Source of the DNA: Lamellibrachia satsuma
Taxonomy: Eukaryota > Annelida > Polychaeta > Sabellida > Siboglinidae
NCBI GenBank assembly: GCA_033239005.1
Contig: BSQZ01000006.1
Coordinates: 13,005,662 to 13,069,661 of the forward strand
Reading direction: 5' to 3'
DNA length: 64,000 nucleotides
The notes beneath the pieces were generated by a model. That model saw only the letters and a program-made list of their open reading frames with translations, was not told the origin of the DNA and made no database searches. A program made the translations under genes and the position numbers. Below, in pieces: positions 1-12,309 of the stretch (position 1 is the stretch's first letter; every line of letters starts with the position of its first letter).

Positions 1-2085
1 TATGTAACTGCATTTGAAAACCATTGTTTGTGCACTGGCATAGATATGAAACTCACAATATTTGTTATGTTTCTTTGGATTACAGCGTATATGAAACATT
101 CTGTTATACAAAGCAGAAGACACATTTAAGTACCCAGTAGGTTGCTAAATGTTCTTCAGAATGGGTTTGACTGGGCTGTTGTGCATAGTGAAAATAAATA
201 TTCGTTGCGATGCATGGATTTCACATAATATGAGCATTTGTTACAATTAATACACACACGTGTGCGCCATAGACATGTGATCTTAAAGAGGCCGCTCCAA
301 GGAATATCCTTCACAGTTGATGAAATGCATGTTATTGAATGAAACTCGTAAGGTGGGGACGAAACCAAAAACTGTCGAAGGCATTTAGTTGCTGTCATTA
401 TGTGTTTGGTAGAAGGGTCCAGTTTGTCCGGCTTTCCATCCTCACCGAGAGTTCAGCTTACGTAGTTTGTATGCATTTAGCTGAGAAATTTATCTAAGCA
501 GAAGCGAGAGAAGATTACTAATATTAGCTGCAGGTGTGCAGTGCTGGCTTCATAATGCTTTTGTGCACCTTCACAAGGCTGAACATTATATAAACAAAAC
601 ACAATTGTGCTGTTATATATGCGAATACTGCACTGCATTTGGGAGAAGAGAAAGGTTTATGGCAGTTTTACTGTTTCGCTGCAGCCTCTAGATGATCTGT
701 ACAACCTGTGTACCAATTTAGTGTCTGGTTAAACAGGCGTGGGAGAGCGACAGTGTAGGTAGTTCACTATTACTATTCCACGCATGAATAATATCATGCT
801 TTATTTTGTATATGTCAATTGCCTATGCTTTGCAAGGAAAAAATGAAAGTGTAAACATGTTATTGATGCTTAGCTGAGCTTTCTTCAAAGGTTATACGAC
901 ATTGATTTGTTATGTCCACAAATGAATGAAAGAAATATATATCTTTTGTTATCTGCAGAGTTGTTGCCATAGTAACATGGAACCCTGTTTTAGTGTAATG
1001 ATGCTTATTCTCAATCTAATGTATTTGATTAATCACACCTACATGCCGTATATTTGTTACATCATTCAAGTAATAAAGATAATCTTGGGTAGTTTTCTCT
1101 TATTTGTTGCATCTTAGTGGTCAGCTACTGGACTCTGCTTAACATAATCAACCTCTTAGTAGAATCAAAATAGCTGGGACGGAAACATTCCATATTCCCG
1201 CTATATTAAAGTGCAATGCTTAAGAGAATCACCTAAATGTAGCTGTTGCAATGCAGACAAGCCAACTTGCAACTAAGTTACAACTTTCTATCTAAGAAAA
1301 TGTACTGTTCAAGACACCAATTAAAAAAAATTTGTAGCTACTATGTAGTAATTAAACATGGACGAAATGAAACTCGGTTGTTAGACATACATTCACTTCC
1401 ACAAACCATTTAATGCAGAAATTCACTTAAGAGAATCAACTGTTTAACATAATCAAATAGCTCTGGCCTAAAGTGATTCTGTTCAGCGAAGTACACTACT
1501 TTGTTAACGTAGCAACCACCACCACTTAGTTGCCAGTGTTTTGTGTTAGTTCTACCACTACGATCTTGACAGACGTGCCTTAATCAATAATATGCCATTA
1601 TTGTAGTAAATAAAATAACTGCAAAAACGTATTCATGCAGTTAATAATTGTATTAACAGTCAGTCTTTTCTGTGTCTTAATGTGTACTCCGAAAACATGT
1701 CCAGAGCCTATGAAAAACAATACATTTTAAGATAATTATGAACAAATTTGCATATTTATTAATTGTTATTGAACTTAAAATTCGTACACCTGGAAATAAA
1801 TCCCCAAAAATACAATATCCACTGCCGACATAATGCAGCTGTGTTGCAATAAAAAAAAACTGAAACATTTTATTCTTCACCAAATGTCACAAATTGACAA
1901 TTAATCACACGGAAACAGCATGACAATGACAAATAGTTACTTTTAAAATTATACTTTTCACCAAATGTCAAAATTTAAAAAAAAAACAGCTTGATACAAC
2001 AGTACATGAATACTTTTAAAAATGGCTAAATTACAACGTCCACCACCGCAAAAATAAAAAACAAGTGGGACAGCCTAGTTCGTGC
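1..2085. other. AT-rich intergenic DNA
   Basis: No gene, RNA gene or clear mobile-element remnant was recognised here on either strand. The open frames are short (at most about 80 codons), have no familiar motif and are AT-driven. Poly-A and poly-T tracts occur near 1,325, 1,850 and 1,975. Confidence 0.5.
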
Positions 2086-2089
2086 GGTA

Positions 2090-2470
2090 CTTCTCACAAT
2101 GACTCCACGAAAGTCGAGTGATTTGTCCCAAAAACAGTTTCTCCACATACTTGATCAAGTACGAATGCAGCAAGGTCCTGGCCGTTCAACATTCCAAATT
2201 GTTCTTCACCTGCGTGCTTCCAGTGACACTCGATGTTGTTGGTGCAGGCACCAGTGACTGGATCCATAAAGTCCATGCTGTGATTGACCGTCAGGTGTCT
2301 GTACACAAGCAGGCTAATGGTTTTGAATGCCCTTCAGCAGTCAGACACCACGGTCGATCCCGAAGAATGAACTGCTGGATGACAGGCAGCAGAGTTGCAG
2401 CGTCTGGACGGTCCACAGGCACAAGGCAGCCTCATCGTCCAGCAGTGCTGACCTCCATTGCTCTGTAATC
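2090..2470 (-). pseudogene. Merlin/IS1595-type DDE transposase relic
   Basis: Read on the minus strand, this is the C-terminal half of an IS1595/ISXO2-like (Merlin superfamily) transposase. In order come a stretch reading PVDRPDAATLLPVIQQFI (near 2,410-2,355), then in the next frame a segment ending STVVSDC that matches the family's second catalytic Asp block, then YRHLTVNHSMDFMDPVTGAC and an IE-x-x-W segment, the usual context of the third catalytic acidic residue. There is at least one frameshift between the first two segments, and a TGA stands where the family has Trp directly after SDC, so the copy is dead. The N-terminal domain and terminal repeats were not found. The superfamily call rests on the HLTVNHS and SDC motifs together; the exact family is inferred. 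Confidence 0.7.
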
Positions 2471-2604
2471 GGCCATCGAACGTCGTCAGTTCCAGACATG
2501 TCTTGTTGGTGCATCTGGAACGAATGCAACAATTGTTATCACACTTATTAAAAATACTTGTTGACTTACCTGGCGTTGCACGTGGAGAAAAGGCAGTCAT
2601 GTCT

Positions 2605-5220
2605 TTTCTAGTTAGAGTATGTATGTTATGCTACTACTAGCCACCTCTATGTGGGTACACACAAACTGTAATATTCTAAATTGCATACACCCAGCAACAG
2701 ATGTGTAGGCATAATTATTATCTTTACGATGACATTGAAAACAAAATAATTTTGCTGTTGCAACTTCCACTAGTCTTTCTGAAATTTTTACCCCACCCCA
2801 GGGGGCCCGTGTAGAAGGTTCCTTAACATTCAGATCATATAATATATTGCACCAAATACTATTATATACAGTTAAATTTAAATAAATTAAATTACAGTTA
2901 TAATATCTGGTTTCTATATTTAAGATTTTCAAGCGTTTCCTCTCATCAGGGGAAATTCTCCCCAGATTTTTATTAAATCAAATACAGAGCAATGACAGTA
3001 ATAAGCAATTATTGTATTGTGAATACAATGGAGCCACCTGCATGTGGTCTTTGATCTATACAGTGTTTTTCGTCAGATCATTTTGAATGTGAAGCATTGT
3101 CTTTTATTCACACCTGCTCATTGTACAAAACAGACAAAGCAGTGTACTTCAACAGTATCTAGTTAAACTAAGCATCCCTTTGGTGACAAGTACAGTAATA
3201 ACAAACCCTTCAAGTGAAGGCTAATCCATCACTAGCTAGAACTGAGTAGATCTTGCGTGTCACATCAGTCACCGAAATCATCAAGCCAAAGTAACATGGC
3301 AGTTGGGCCGAATTTTCCGACATAAATCCCCACCAACCGTCAGCACTGATCCTGCTATTGCGATGTTTACTTTCTGATGTAACCATGAAAACAACCACCT
3401 AGAGCCGCCGACTCTTACTTCTATGTAACAATAACAAAATAATTACAAAAACAAAAGCTAGCTATATCTTCTACGCCTAGCTCTGCGAAGCTAGGCATAG
3501 GAGATAACAAGTTTTTGTTTATTTTGATGTTTATATGGAATGTGACCATGGGTATAACTGATCCTCCTGTAACAGTGACAGTGTTGAGACATGAAGTAGG
3601 AGCACAACAAAGGGTTGCCCTCTGATTCAGGTTCATACTTTATGTTCACTCGTATTTGATATGCAATATTGCCAGTTGATAATGGTAATAATTAGATAAT
3701 GAATTAAATTAATATGAAAGAGTGGTAGTACGCAGCAAAGCCGTATACTAATGGACATGTTGTCACACAAAATTCCTACGATCGGAAGGCATTACTAACA
3801 ATTTATGACCGAACTATAGGTCATGGTAATAATTATGGCAAAACCCATAACAGTGCAGATTATAAAATGTGAATAATCTGGAAGATGAGAATGACCTCAG
3901 CGATGAAAAATTAAAACTACAAGCAGTGAAACCACATCCTTGTAGCCATCACAGGGAGAGACGTGTTACGACGGTTGATACAATTGAAACAGATAATTAC
4001 GGATTCGGTAAAAAAATGAGTGCTGTTGCCATGATCGCATAATAGGGATGACACTGTAATTGGCATGGCATATAGTCCGGTGGCTCAGCAACAATTTTCA
4101 CGATAATCGTTACTGGGCAGACCAAAGCACCAAATTTTGCATGAGTCTCCCTAGGGCCTAACAATTAATTTTAGAAGGGGAGCCCTCTTGAATTTTTCAG
4201 ATTTTTTTCGTATAGCACAACAATCCAAGATGGCTGCAGGCCGTGATAAAATATCAAGTTGACCAATGGTAAAGCGTATTAAGTGTTTAAGCAATCACAG
4301 CGCCTCTAGTGACGGCATCTGATTTTGGTAAACTGGGAGTATAAATATCCCGGAGGAGCGTTTACAAGGGGGCGGCAAGACTATTTTAAATTCACACTGA
4401 GGTGTGTAGTCATGCTGAATTTTAGGCATCCAAATTTTCAGTAAGGGTGGTCCTGGCGGGCCATACCTGCTTTAGCATTAGATATAAAAATTTCCGGTCA
4501 GAATGTTCTTGTCAAATCTTCTGGACTTTAAGAGTCTGTATACATGATGTTTACATTCACTACTTTTCTTTACGGTTTACAGTGATAGATATCTTCACTG
4601 TTATTTTTATTGTCATCGTGAGTGATTATATTGCTACTATGTACGTAGCCGTCTGATGTACAAGATTAAAATCGCTTTGAACCTGGAGAACAATGCGTTG
4701 ACTACTCTTCTGTAGTAATCTATGTACTCATTGGTCGAGTGAGTATAAATTCAGTTATGAATATTGACCTGGCAAGCGCAAAGAAGATGGACAATTAACA
4801 CACATCGACATCTGTGAGAAATGCCTCCCGGACCACGGCATACGGCCCCGAATAAGACAAGAAGAGGGAGGCATGTATCTTACAACAGGAAGGCCTACTT
4901 GTCGTAGTTGTGATGTCATTGAATGTGATTCTGGATGTCTGACTTGGACATTCTCATTCATAGCAGTACACAAATAATACCGTATTTATAGTAATACATA
5001 ACAACTATCGAATAAACGGTCACCCTCTTTTTTAGTACATGAACTATTCTGATTTGAGATGCACAAAGAGTTGTACAGGCGCTGAGTAAGGTTCATGATG
5101 CTTTATGGAAATGAGGCTGGTGACCAAAGTTTATAGATTGTATCAACCTATATATAATCTTTGCTGGTGACCCAGTTCCTGTCTCAGAAACAAGTTGCCA
5201 GCAAGTTGTGTTCCTGAGTA
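2605..5220. other. Intergenic DNA without recognised genes
   Basis: No gene is supported. A 57-codon open stretch without ATG (3,866-4,042, plus strand) and a Cys-containing open stretch near 4,780-4,975 (plus strand) were examined and match nothing I recognise. The sequence just before 5,228 leads into the start of the orphan gene copy. Confidence 0.45.
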
Positions 5221-5227
5221 CCACACC

Positions 5228-7330
5228 ATGGAACTAGACTGGAATTGTTGTATTATTTGCCAAGAAGACACATCTGAATCCCTGAGATGCCCGGTACACA
5301 GTCTTGTAACAAGTCATGTAACAGTCTTGTAACAAGTCATGTAACAGTCTTGTAACAAGTGATGACAATGCAGCTGTCTACACTTCATTTCTGACAAATG
5401 TTGAACAGTTCCGGGTCACTGATGCCCTTCTAGCTGAAGTATATTTTGGGAATGATGAAAGTGCTGACAGTTTTGCAACCCATTGTGCATCTTGGCACGA
5501 ATCGTGTTATTTGAAATTTAACAATTCAAAGCTGGCAAAAGGAAAGAAGAAGAAAAAGAGGGAACATAACTGATAAGAAAACACTCAGCAAGTGCCAGGC
5601 ACTTGACACTGAAGTGTTTCTTCTGTGAGAAAGGACATAACGAAGGTGATCTCCATCAGGTTTCAACATTTGATGCTGACGCCAGCCAGACGACATGATT
5701 ACAGAGCTACAGGATACCCAGCTTCTTGCTAGAATTGTAGGAGGAGATCTAACTGTGCAGGAAACAAAGTATCAGTTGAAATGCCACAGGAAACTGAGAA
5801 ATCGCTACCACAGTCTCGCCAGGAACCAGCATCTATTGATGAGAAAGTGAATGAATCTAGAACTTTTGTAGAGCTCACAAGCTACACTGAGAAAGCCGTG
5901 GACTCTCAGCGCCTCCTCTTTAAACTAGCTGACATGCATTCCCTCTATGTGAATCGTCTTGAAGATCTGGGCATCAAGAAACTTGTCAATAAGACAAGGC
6001 TGAAGGAACAGTTGCTGGAACGCTTCCCAGAGGTGCAGGAACAGTTTGATGGAAGAAACACTGTTATTATTTTCAAAGAAGGAATGATAAACATGTTAAA
6101 GGAAGCTCTTAAAAACAAAAACAAGATTTCTCTGAAGATGCTGTTATACTAGCAAAAGCTGCTATGATAATCAGAAAAGATATATTCAGCCATCAAAGTG
6201 ACATATTCACTGGTTGCTTCCTACCAGGATGTAAAAAACTCACTGTCTCAAGTCCCTCATCTCTCTGATTTTCAATGGCCCCAACTTGAAAGATCAAGAC
6301 ACATGTGAATCCCAGGCTTGCCCTGCCACTGGCCAATTCCAATTCTTCTGGAAAAATGAAGCACATGCTGAAACGAGAGTCACATCTCCCCATCTACAAT
6401 TGGCCTCAATATCCACGTCCAGACCAGAAGCAAGAAACTCATCCAGCAATAATTATACCAAATGGGTATTAGCAATTCATACGACAAGGTTGTACAACTT
6501 GAGGAATGGATCATCATTTCTGTCTGTGAGAGCTTTGAAGAAGATAGGGTGGTATCCCCTGCCTATCTTCGGAAAGGCTTATTTACTGTTGGTGCCCTAG
6601 ACAACATTGATCATAATCCCAGCTCGACCACTTCCCTGACCTCCAGACACTCACTTCCTGACAAGTATGCCTTTATCCCTGCTGTAGCTGTGACAACCAC
6701 CACCATTGCTGTGCCAAGATGTAGCGTGAGGCCAGTTCAGACCTGCCTAGACAAGGCCAGAGCCAAGGAAAACAGTTGGGTCGAACATTCACTGCCACTT
6801 GTACGAAAGGAGAAACTCGCCAGTGAAGATGCCATCGTGTGGGCTGCTTACCATGCGTCTCTGCAACCTACCATGGAAGACCCTTCAGCTCTTTGCGCAC
6901 TCCTTCCTATGTTCTACATTGATCAAGCATGGCATGGATGTACAGAAACAAGTGATTGTGTAACTAAATGGCCAGTCTCTCACGATGAGACAGTGCATGT
7001 GGTTATGCTGAGTGGCCTGCACACAGGGCCCTGTGGAACACACTGGCAGACTTGTTGGACGGATCCGGCTGGACTGCATCTCTCACGGAGGCAGAGGTGG
7101 CCTCCTCTGGAAAAGAGTCTTTTCTGAAGGCGGTGCACCTCACTCGAACCAGGCATAGCCACCAAGTCACTCTCACGACCCTGCACAACCTTCAGCAGGA
7201 GGCTTTCCTGCTCTCAGAAGGTCCCAAAGATGAAGACTATGTTGCAGCTTGGAGGAGTGACATACAAATAACAAGGCTGCCGAGTTTACATATTTCAAAC
7301 ATTCGGTTCTCTATTTTAAGTTTTACAACT
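5228..7330 (+). pseudogene. Copy A of a multi-copy orphan gene family, 5' part, decayed
   Basis: The copy opens with an ATG at 5,228 encoding MELDWNCCIICQEDTSES, a Cys-rich start (C-C-x-x-C) that I recognise from a large family of uncharacterised proteins present in many copies in invertebrate genomes. The frame is lost at a 23-bp triplication (5,298-5,366) and resumes downstream with a Lys-rich segment, an open block at 5,781-6,152, and 6,462-7,127, which contains FTVGALDNIDHNPSSTTS, another family signature, and later AAYHASLQPTMEDPSALCAL. Stops and frame changes occur between the blocks. The biochemical role is unknown to me; its repeat nature and lack of conserved location suggest mobile-element association. 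The next family segment is found at 14.5 kb, beyond two LINEs, so this copy appears split by insertions. Family membership is confident; function is not assigned. Confidence 0.65.
5298..5366 (+). repeat. Three 23-bp tandem units
   Basis: Three direct copies of a 23-bp unit beginning ACAGTCTTGTAACAAGT (5,298, 5,321, 5,344), the third with small changes. They lie about 23 codons into the orphan gene copy. The two extra units add 46 bp, not a multiple of three, and bring a stop into the original frame. Confidence 0.85.
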
Positions 7331-7690
7331 TCCTAGTTTTAATCATTGACATGTAATATAATATTTAATGGGCTGTTTTATGTCGAACACATCGTCAACG
7401 TTAAGAAAAGTTTTTTACGGTAAATTTTATACTTTGACATTTATGTGTTAACTGTTTACTTCTATTATCGCCCATTCTTGTCGCCGGCACGAAACATTGT
7501 TCGTTTGTTTTGGTAATTTTTTATTAAACATGTTATAATTGTATGCTCTTTATATATTTGTTTCTTCTTTGTAATACTTTGATTATTCAGCATGTGATTA
7601 TGCAGTTATAATGTGTTGTTTTTGGTTAAGCTCTCAGCTGCATGTAGATTCTAGTCCTGGGGTTAGGCTATGTTAATACTAGTGTTAGTT
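7331..7690. other. AT-rich spacer upstream of LINE ORF1
   Basis: T-rich DNA between the end of the orphan gene copy and the LINE ORF1. It may include the 5' untranslated region of the LINE and residual orphan-gene sequence; the true 5' end of the LINE could not be fixed because no target-site duplication was found. Confidence 0.4.
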
Positions 7691-7733
7691 GCTCCATCTA
7701 ACAGGCCTACGAGTCACAATTTAGCAATCGGAG

Positions 7734-8656
7734 GTGATTGAGCTAAGGCGTATGATTTTGATGATGACAGGGCAGGGTGAGACAGAAGTGAACAGAGGTG
7801 GTGAGAATGGTGAGAGCAGAGGTGGTGAGACCGAGGAGAGCAGAGGTGGTGAGACCGAGGTGAGCAGAGGTGGTGAGACCGAGGAGAGCAGAGGTGGTGA
7901 GACCGAGGAGAACAAGGAGAGCAGTGGCAATGTGAGGGAGAAAGCTGGTAAGAAGAAGAAAGATGACAGAAGGCAAAGAATGCAACAAAAGAGAGGTAAG
8001 CGGGTGAGTGGAGAGGGATTGCCAGGTGGTAAGACGGTAAAGGTTGATGATAGGAGAGAAAGGGGGCATACTAGTAGTGTGCAACAGGAAAGGAGCTTTG
8101 CCGATGTAGTATCACAGGGGAAAGCGAGGAAAGCTCGGGTATTTATGGGGGATTCCATCATTAGGAAAGTGGATAAAATTGTAAATAGAGGAGATGACAT
8201 AACAGTATGCCTACCAGGGGCAAAAGTAGAGGATATAGCAGAGAAGGCAGGACAGGTCATGGGTGGTGGCACGGGAGGTGCTGTTCTCGTGCATGTGGGA
8301 ACGAACAATGCAGATAAGGAGGGAACGTCAGCCATCATTGGTAAGTACAGGAGGTTGATCAAGACACTCAAAGAGGCACGAGTTGGGCAGATCGTATTGT
8401 CGGGATATTACCAATAATGGGAGGCAGGGGTGAGGAATATAGGAACTGTAGAAGGATGGCGATCAACACACAGGTACAGAAGGTATGTATGGAGGAGGGA
8501 GTAGGCTTCGTAGACATGTGGTTAAACTTTGTGGGAAGAGGTGACTTTTTCATGAGAGATGGACTTCATCTGACAGGGAAGGGTGCTGCAGTTCTTGCGT
8601 GTGAGTTTGTTAGAGTTGTCGACGAGGGCACAGGTACCATAGATTATTTAAACTAG
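7734..8656 (+). pseudogene. LINE ORF1 with SGNH hydrolase (esterase) domain, frameshifted
   Basis: About 307 codons if one missing base is allowed for. The first 60 residues are hydrophilic and contain a five-fold octapeptide repeat (RGGETEES-like), followed by a Lys/Arg-rich segment. From about residue 135 there is an SGNH/GDSL-type hydrolase: block I is RVFMGDSIIRK (nucleophile Ser after Gly-Asp), block III is HVGTNNADKEG, and block V is DGLHLTGKG with the Asp-x-x-His pair. A single-base deletion near 8,400 shifts the frame between blocks III and V; the second half is open as 8,417-8,656. Esterase-type ORF1 proteins are known from CR1-like LINEs, where the domain is thought to aid retrotransposition by lipid or membrane interaction. 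All catalytic residues survive; only the frame is broken. Confidence 0.8.
7794..7913 (+). repeat. In-frame 24-bp tandem repeat in LINE ORF1
   Basis: Five 24-bp units start at 7,794, 7,818, 7,842, 7,866 and 7,890, each coding for one octapeptide of the form RGGETEES, RGGETEVS or RGGENGES. Because 24 is a multiple of three, the array can expand or contract without breaking ORF1. Confidence 0.9.
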
Positions 8657-8729
8657 ATGCGCAGGGGAACTGACAGAGAAAACTCAAAGGAGTACTACTA
8701 CAAATACACATCCAAAGAAATGTTCACCA

Positions 8730-11516
8730 ATAATTTCAGACAATGAACTTAAATGTGTATGCTTAAATGCCAGGAGCATAGTAAATAAAAAAGTGAGTTA
8801 GACATTATGGTAGCAGATATTGATCCTCATGTAATAGGCATCACAGAATCATGGGCAAATGAAGATATAGTAGATGCTGAGTTAGCACTGACAGGCTATG
8901 TAATGTTTAGGAAGGATAGACGAGAAAGAAGGGAGGTGGAGTAATTTTGTATATTAAAGAATCTATCCAAGCATATGAAATTACTCTGAAGAGTGAAGCA
9001 GATAGTGTGGAAGCAATTTGGTGTAACATAGTTACCAGGAACTCAACATTAACAATAGGAGTAGTTTATCGTAGTCCTAACATAGGAGAAGAGGAAGATG
9101 TAAAATTACAAAAGGCAATAAGGGAGGTGAGCAAGGGAGAATGTGTTATAATGGGTGATTTTAACCATGGCCATATACAATGGGAATCATTAGAGAGTAC
9201 TGGAGGGGACGACCATCAGTTTCTACTTCTAACACAGGATTGTTTCCTTACTCAACATGTCTTGGAACCAACCAGAGGTGGGAATGTGTTAGATTTAATT
9301 TTGTCTTCTCAAAATGAATTAGTTGACAATGTTAAAGTACACGAACCTTTGGGTTCAAGTGACCATAACCAAATCCATTTTAATATAAAAGTAAAAACAG
9401 GGAATACATATAAAAAACAATGGAGGAGGAACTTCAACAAAGGCAGATATAAAGTGATGAGAACATATCTAGCAAATATAGATTGAATAATTTGCTGAAG
9501 AACAAGACAGCAACAGAATGCTGGACTTGTTTAAAATATGAGATTGAGGGCATTATTGAGAAATTTATTCCATTAAGAAAACAAGGGAAAAGATCCAGGA
9601 AAAAACACCTGTCAAAAGAAGCTATTAGAAAAATTGCTCACAAACAGATGCTGTGGAAGGTCTATAAACACACTGGAAATGTAGAAGACTACACCAACTA
9701 CAAAGAGGCACTTAACCTAGCTACTACTGAAATTAGAAAATCTAAAAGAACCTTTGAACAAAAATTGGCAGGTAATATAAAAAATGACAGCAAGAGTTTC
9801 TATGCTTATGTAAGGAGTAAACAGAAAGTTCAAGATAAGGTCGGACCACTGGAAAGCAACAGTGAAAACATAATTTCAGATGGGTTCCAAATGGCAGAGG
9901 TCCTGAATGAGTATTTCAGCTCAGTTTTTACCACAGAAGATATCAGCTCACTTCCAGTTCCATTAACTAAATTTGAGGGCAATACATCAGAATATTTAGG
10001 GCAGTTATTTGTAACTCCTGAAATGATAGCAAAGAAAATTAAGAAGATGAAAGATAATAAATCACCTGGAGTTGATGGGATACCACCAAAACTGCTAAAG
10101 GAAATTGTTGATCAAATTAGTACACCACTTGCAAACTTATTTAACTTGTCACTAGAAGAAGGAATAGTTCCTTCAGAATGGAAAGAAGCAAACATTACGC
10201 CGCTGTTTAAGAAGGGATCGAGGAAGAAGCCAGAAAATTACAGACCAGTGAGTTTAACATCAGTTGTATGTAAATTACTTGAAACATTAATTAGAGACCA
10301 CATGGTGGAATTCCTCATAAAACATAAATTAATAAATACATCTCAACATGGATTCCTAAAAGCAAGGTCATGTCTAACCAATCTCTTATGTTTTTAGAAG
10401 AAATTACAAAGTGGGTAGATGACGGGTCACCAGTGGATGTTGTCTACTTAGATTTTCAGAAAGCTTTCGATAAAGTGCCACATCAAAGATTGTTACTTAA
10501 ACTAAAAGCCCATGGTATAGGCAATGATGTAATCAACTGGATAGAAAAGTGGCTTACACACAGAAGACAGAGAGTAATAGTAGATGGTAAGATTTCAAAC
10601 TGGAAATCTGTTTTGAGTGGGGTACCACAGGGATCAGTGTTAGGCCCTATACTGTTTTTAATATATATAAATGATTTGGAGGATGACATATCTAGCAAAG
10701 TACTCAAATTTGCAGATGACACAAAGGTATTCAGAAAGGTTACTAATGATACAGATAAACAAAGTTTACAGGATGATCTAGAAAAATTAGTTAAATGGTC
10801 AGAAAAATGGCAAATGTTATTCAATTTTGGGAAGTGTAAATGTATACACATAGGACATGGAAATATGGACGAGGAATATAAAATGGGGGATGCTGTACTA
10901 GGTAGAACCACACAAGAAAAGGATTTAGGAGTAATATTTAATGCTGACATGAAAGTTTCAGAGCAATGTGGGATTGCTGCTTCAAAGGAAATCAAATTCT
11001 AGGCCTAATTAGGAGAACTATCACGTATAAGGAGAAACATCTAATTGTACCCTGTACAAAGCAATAGTTAGACCACATTTGGAATATTGTATTCAAGCAT
11101 GGAGGCCATATCGTAAAAAAGACATAGATAAGCTAGAAAGAATACAACGAAGAGCAACTAAGATGATTCCAGAATTAAGAGACCTTAGTTACGAAAGTCG
11201 CTTATTACAATGTGGTTTGACAACACTAGAGACCAGGAGACTAAGAGGAGACCAAATAGAAGTGTTTAAAATAGTGAACGGTTATGAGGATGTTGATAGG
11301 AATATGTTCTTCAAACTTAAAGAAGGCAGTAGAACCAGAGGACACAAAGCAGCATTAGTTAAGGAGCAGTGTAGGTTGGACATGAGAAAGTACTCATTCT
11401 CACAGAGGGTGATAAATGAATGGAACAAACTGCCAAACGATTGTGTTAATGCTAGTAGTGTGAATATGTTTAAAAATAGAATTGACAGATATCTGATAAG
11501 GGCGAGCTACACATAG
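8730..11516 (+). pseudogene. LINE ORF2: APE endonuclease plus reverse transcriptase, frameshifted
   Basis: Endonuclease blocks appear in order: LNARSIVNKK (about 8,763), GITESW (about 8,840), LYIKES, VIMGDFNHGHIQWES (9,147) and SSDHNQIHF (9,355). These match the apurinic-endonuclease fold, with Asp/Asn of GDFN and Asp/His of SDH. The reverse transcriptase follows: SPGVDGIPPKLL, NYRPVSLTSVVCKLLE, YLDFQKAFDKVPHQ, SGVPQGSVLGPILFLIYIND and the catalytic FADDTK (10,709-10,726). The C-terminus carries the WRPYRKKDIDKLERIQRR and FSQRVINEWNKLP blocks. Single-base losses, judged against the copy at 47.8-50.3 kb and the protein motifs, break the frame near 8,795, 8,930, 9,485, 10,392, 10,985 and 11,045. 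All catalytic motifs are still present. Role: target-primed reverse transcription. Confidence 0.88.
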
Positions 11517-11769
11517 ATGAGAAAATTGTTGGACTCTCGATAAGCCAATGGCTTCCTTGTCCACTTGCCATCTGGAACTTGTTCGAGATGGCAATCTTGT
11601 TAAATCTTGTTAAATCTTGTCCCTGGTCAACATCTCTAATTAAATAATTTAGTCTTGATCCCAGAATTGTTCCTTCTTTCCCTGCAGTTGCACTTAGCCT
11701 TAACAACATCACATTCATTATCACTGAGCTTATACCTGTACTATGTATTTTCTCTTCATGCTGGTCATT

Positions 11770-12257
11770 CTGGGTTAGAATTTAGCCTAAAATTAGTGGG
11801 GGCCAGCAGGGCCCCTACTTTCCAAAATCTAGGGGCCCTTCACCAAAAGTGGGGGCCAAGAAATAGTTACATGAAAAAGCTTTAATGTATGTTTGTTCAA
11901 CAAAATTTTTATTTTCTACACAATGCATGTGCGGTGAATGTGGCTTTGCGGCAGCCTGATTAATAATTATCATATACGTAAAAACAGATCTGTAGCTAAG
12001 GTCAAGATCAAGACCTGACATTCCTTGCATATCACACATCCACATAAATGATGTGTATGGCTGCCTGTTCTTTGCAACAGCATGCGCTGTAACAAACAAC
12101 TTCTTCAGACGTGCAGCATTTGTAGCATCAATGCTTTGCAGTGCTTGTTCTGCTTTCAATGTCCCTGGGCATATAGAAAAAATCTGCAATTTATTTAGTT
12201 GCAAGCATATTAAAATTAAGTTTATGAAATAATTTTAGTCAAAGCATCCCTGAACTG

Positions 12258-12309
<52 letters not shown>

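Larger units (their letters stand above)
7700..11620 (+). mobile_element. Nearly full-length CR1/Jockey-clade-like non-LTR retrotransposon
   Basis: About 3.9 kb with the order ORF1 (SGNH hydrolase), ORF2 (APE-type endonuclease then reverse transcriptase) and a short 3' untranslated region. The 3' end is CTTGTTAAAT repeated two and a half times (11,596-11,620), a short terminal tandem repeat instead of poly-A, as in CR1/L2-type LINEs. The same 3' end recurs at 19.4-19.5, 22.5 and 50.2-50.3 kb, so the boundary is supported within the window. Several single-base frameshifts make it inactive. Its insertion site seems to be within, or next to, the orphan gene copy. Clade placement comes from the esterase ORF1 and the tail type and is tentative. 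Confidence 0.85.

Noticed and set aside
3866..4042. 57-codon open stretch (plus), with an acidic start and a His/Arg-rich centre
   Set aside because: No ATG, no clear splice signals and no recognised family; this length is within chance for the region.
4780..4975. Cys-containing open stretch on the plus strand (CEKC, CRSCDVIEC)
   Set aside because: Suggestive Cys spacing, but there is no start, no family match I can name and no supporting neighbour.
10483..10995. 170-codon minus-strand frame opposite the LINE RT
   Set aside because: It is the antisense shadow of the reverse-transcriptase coding region.
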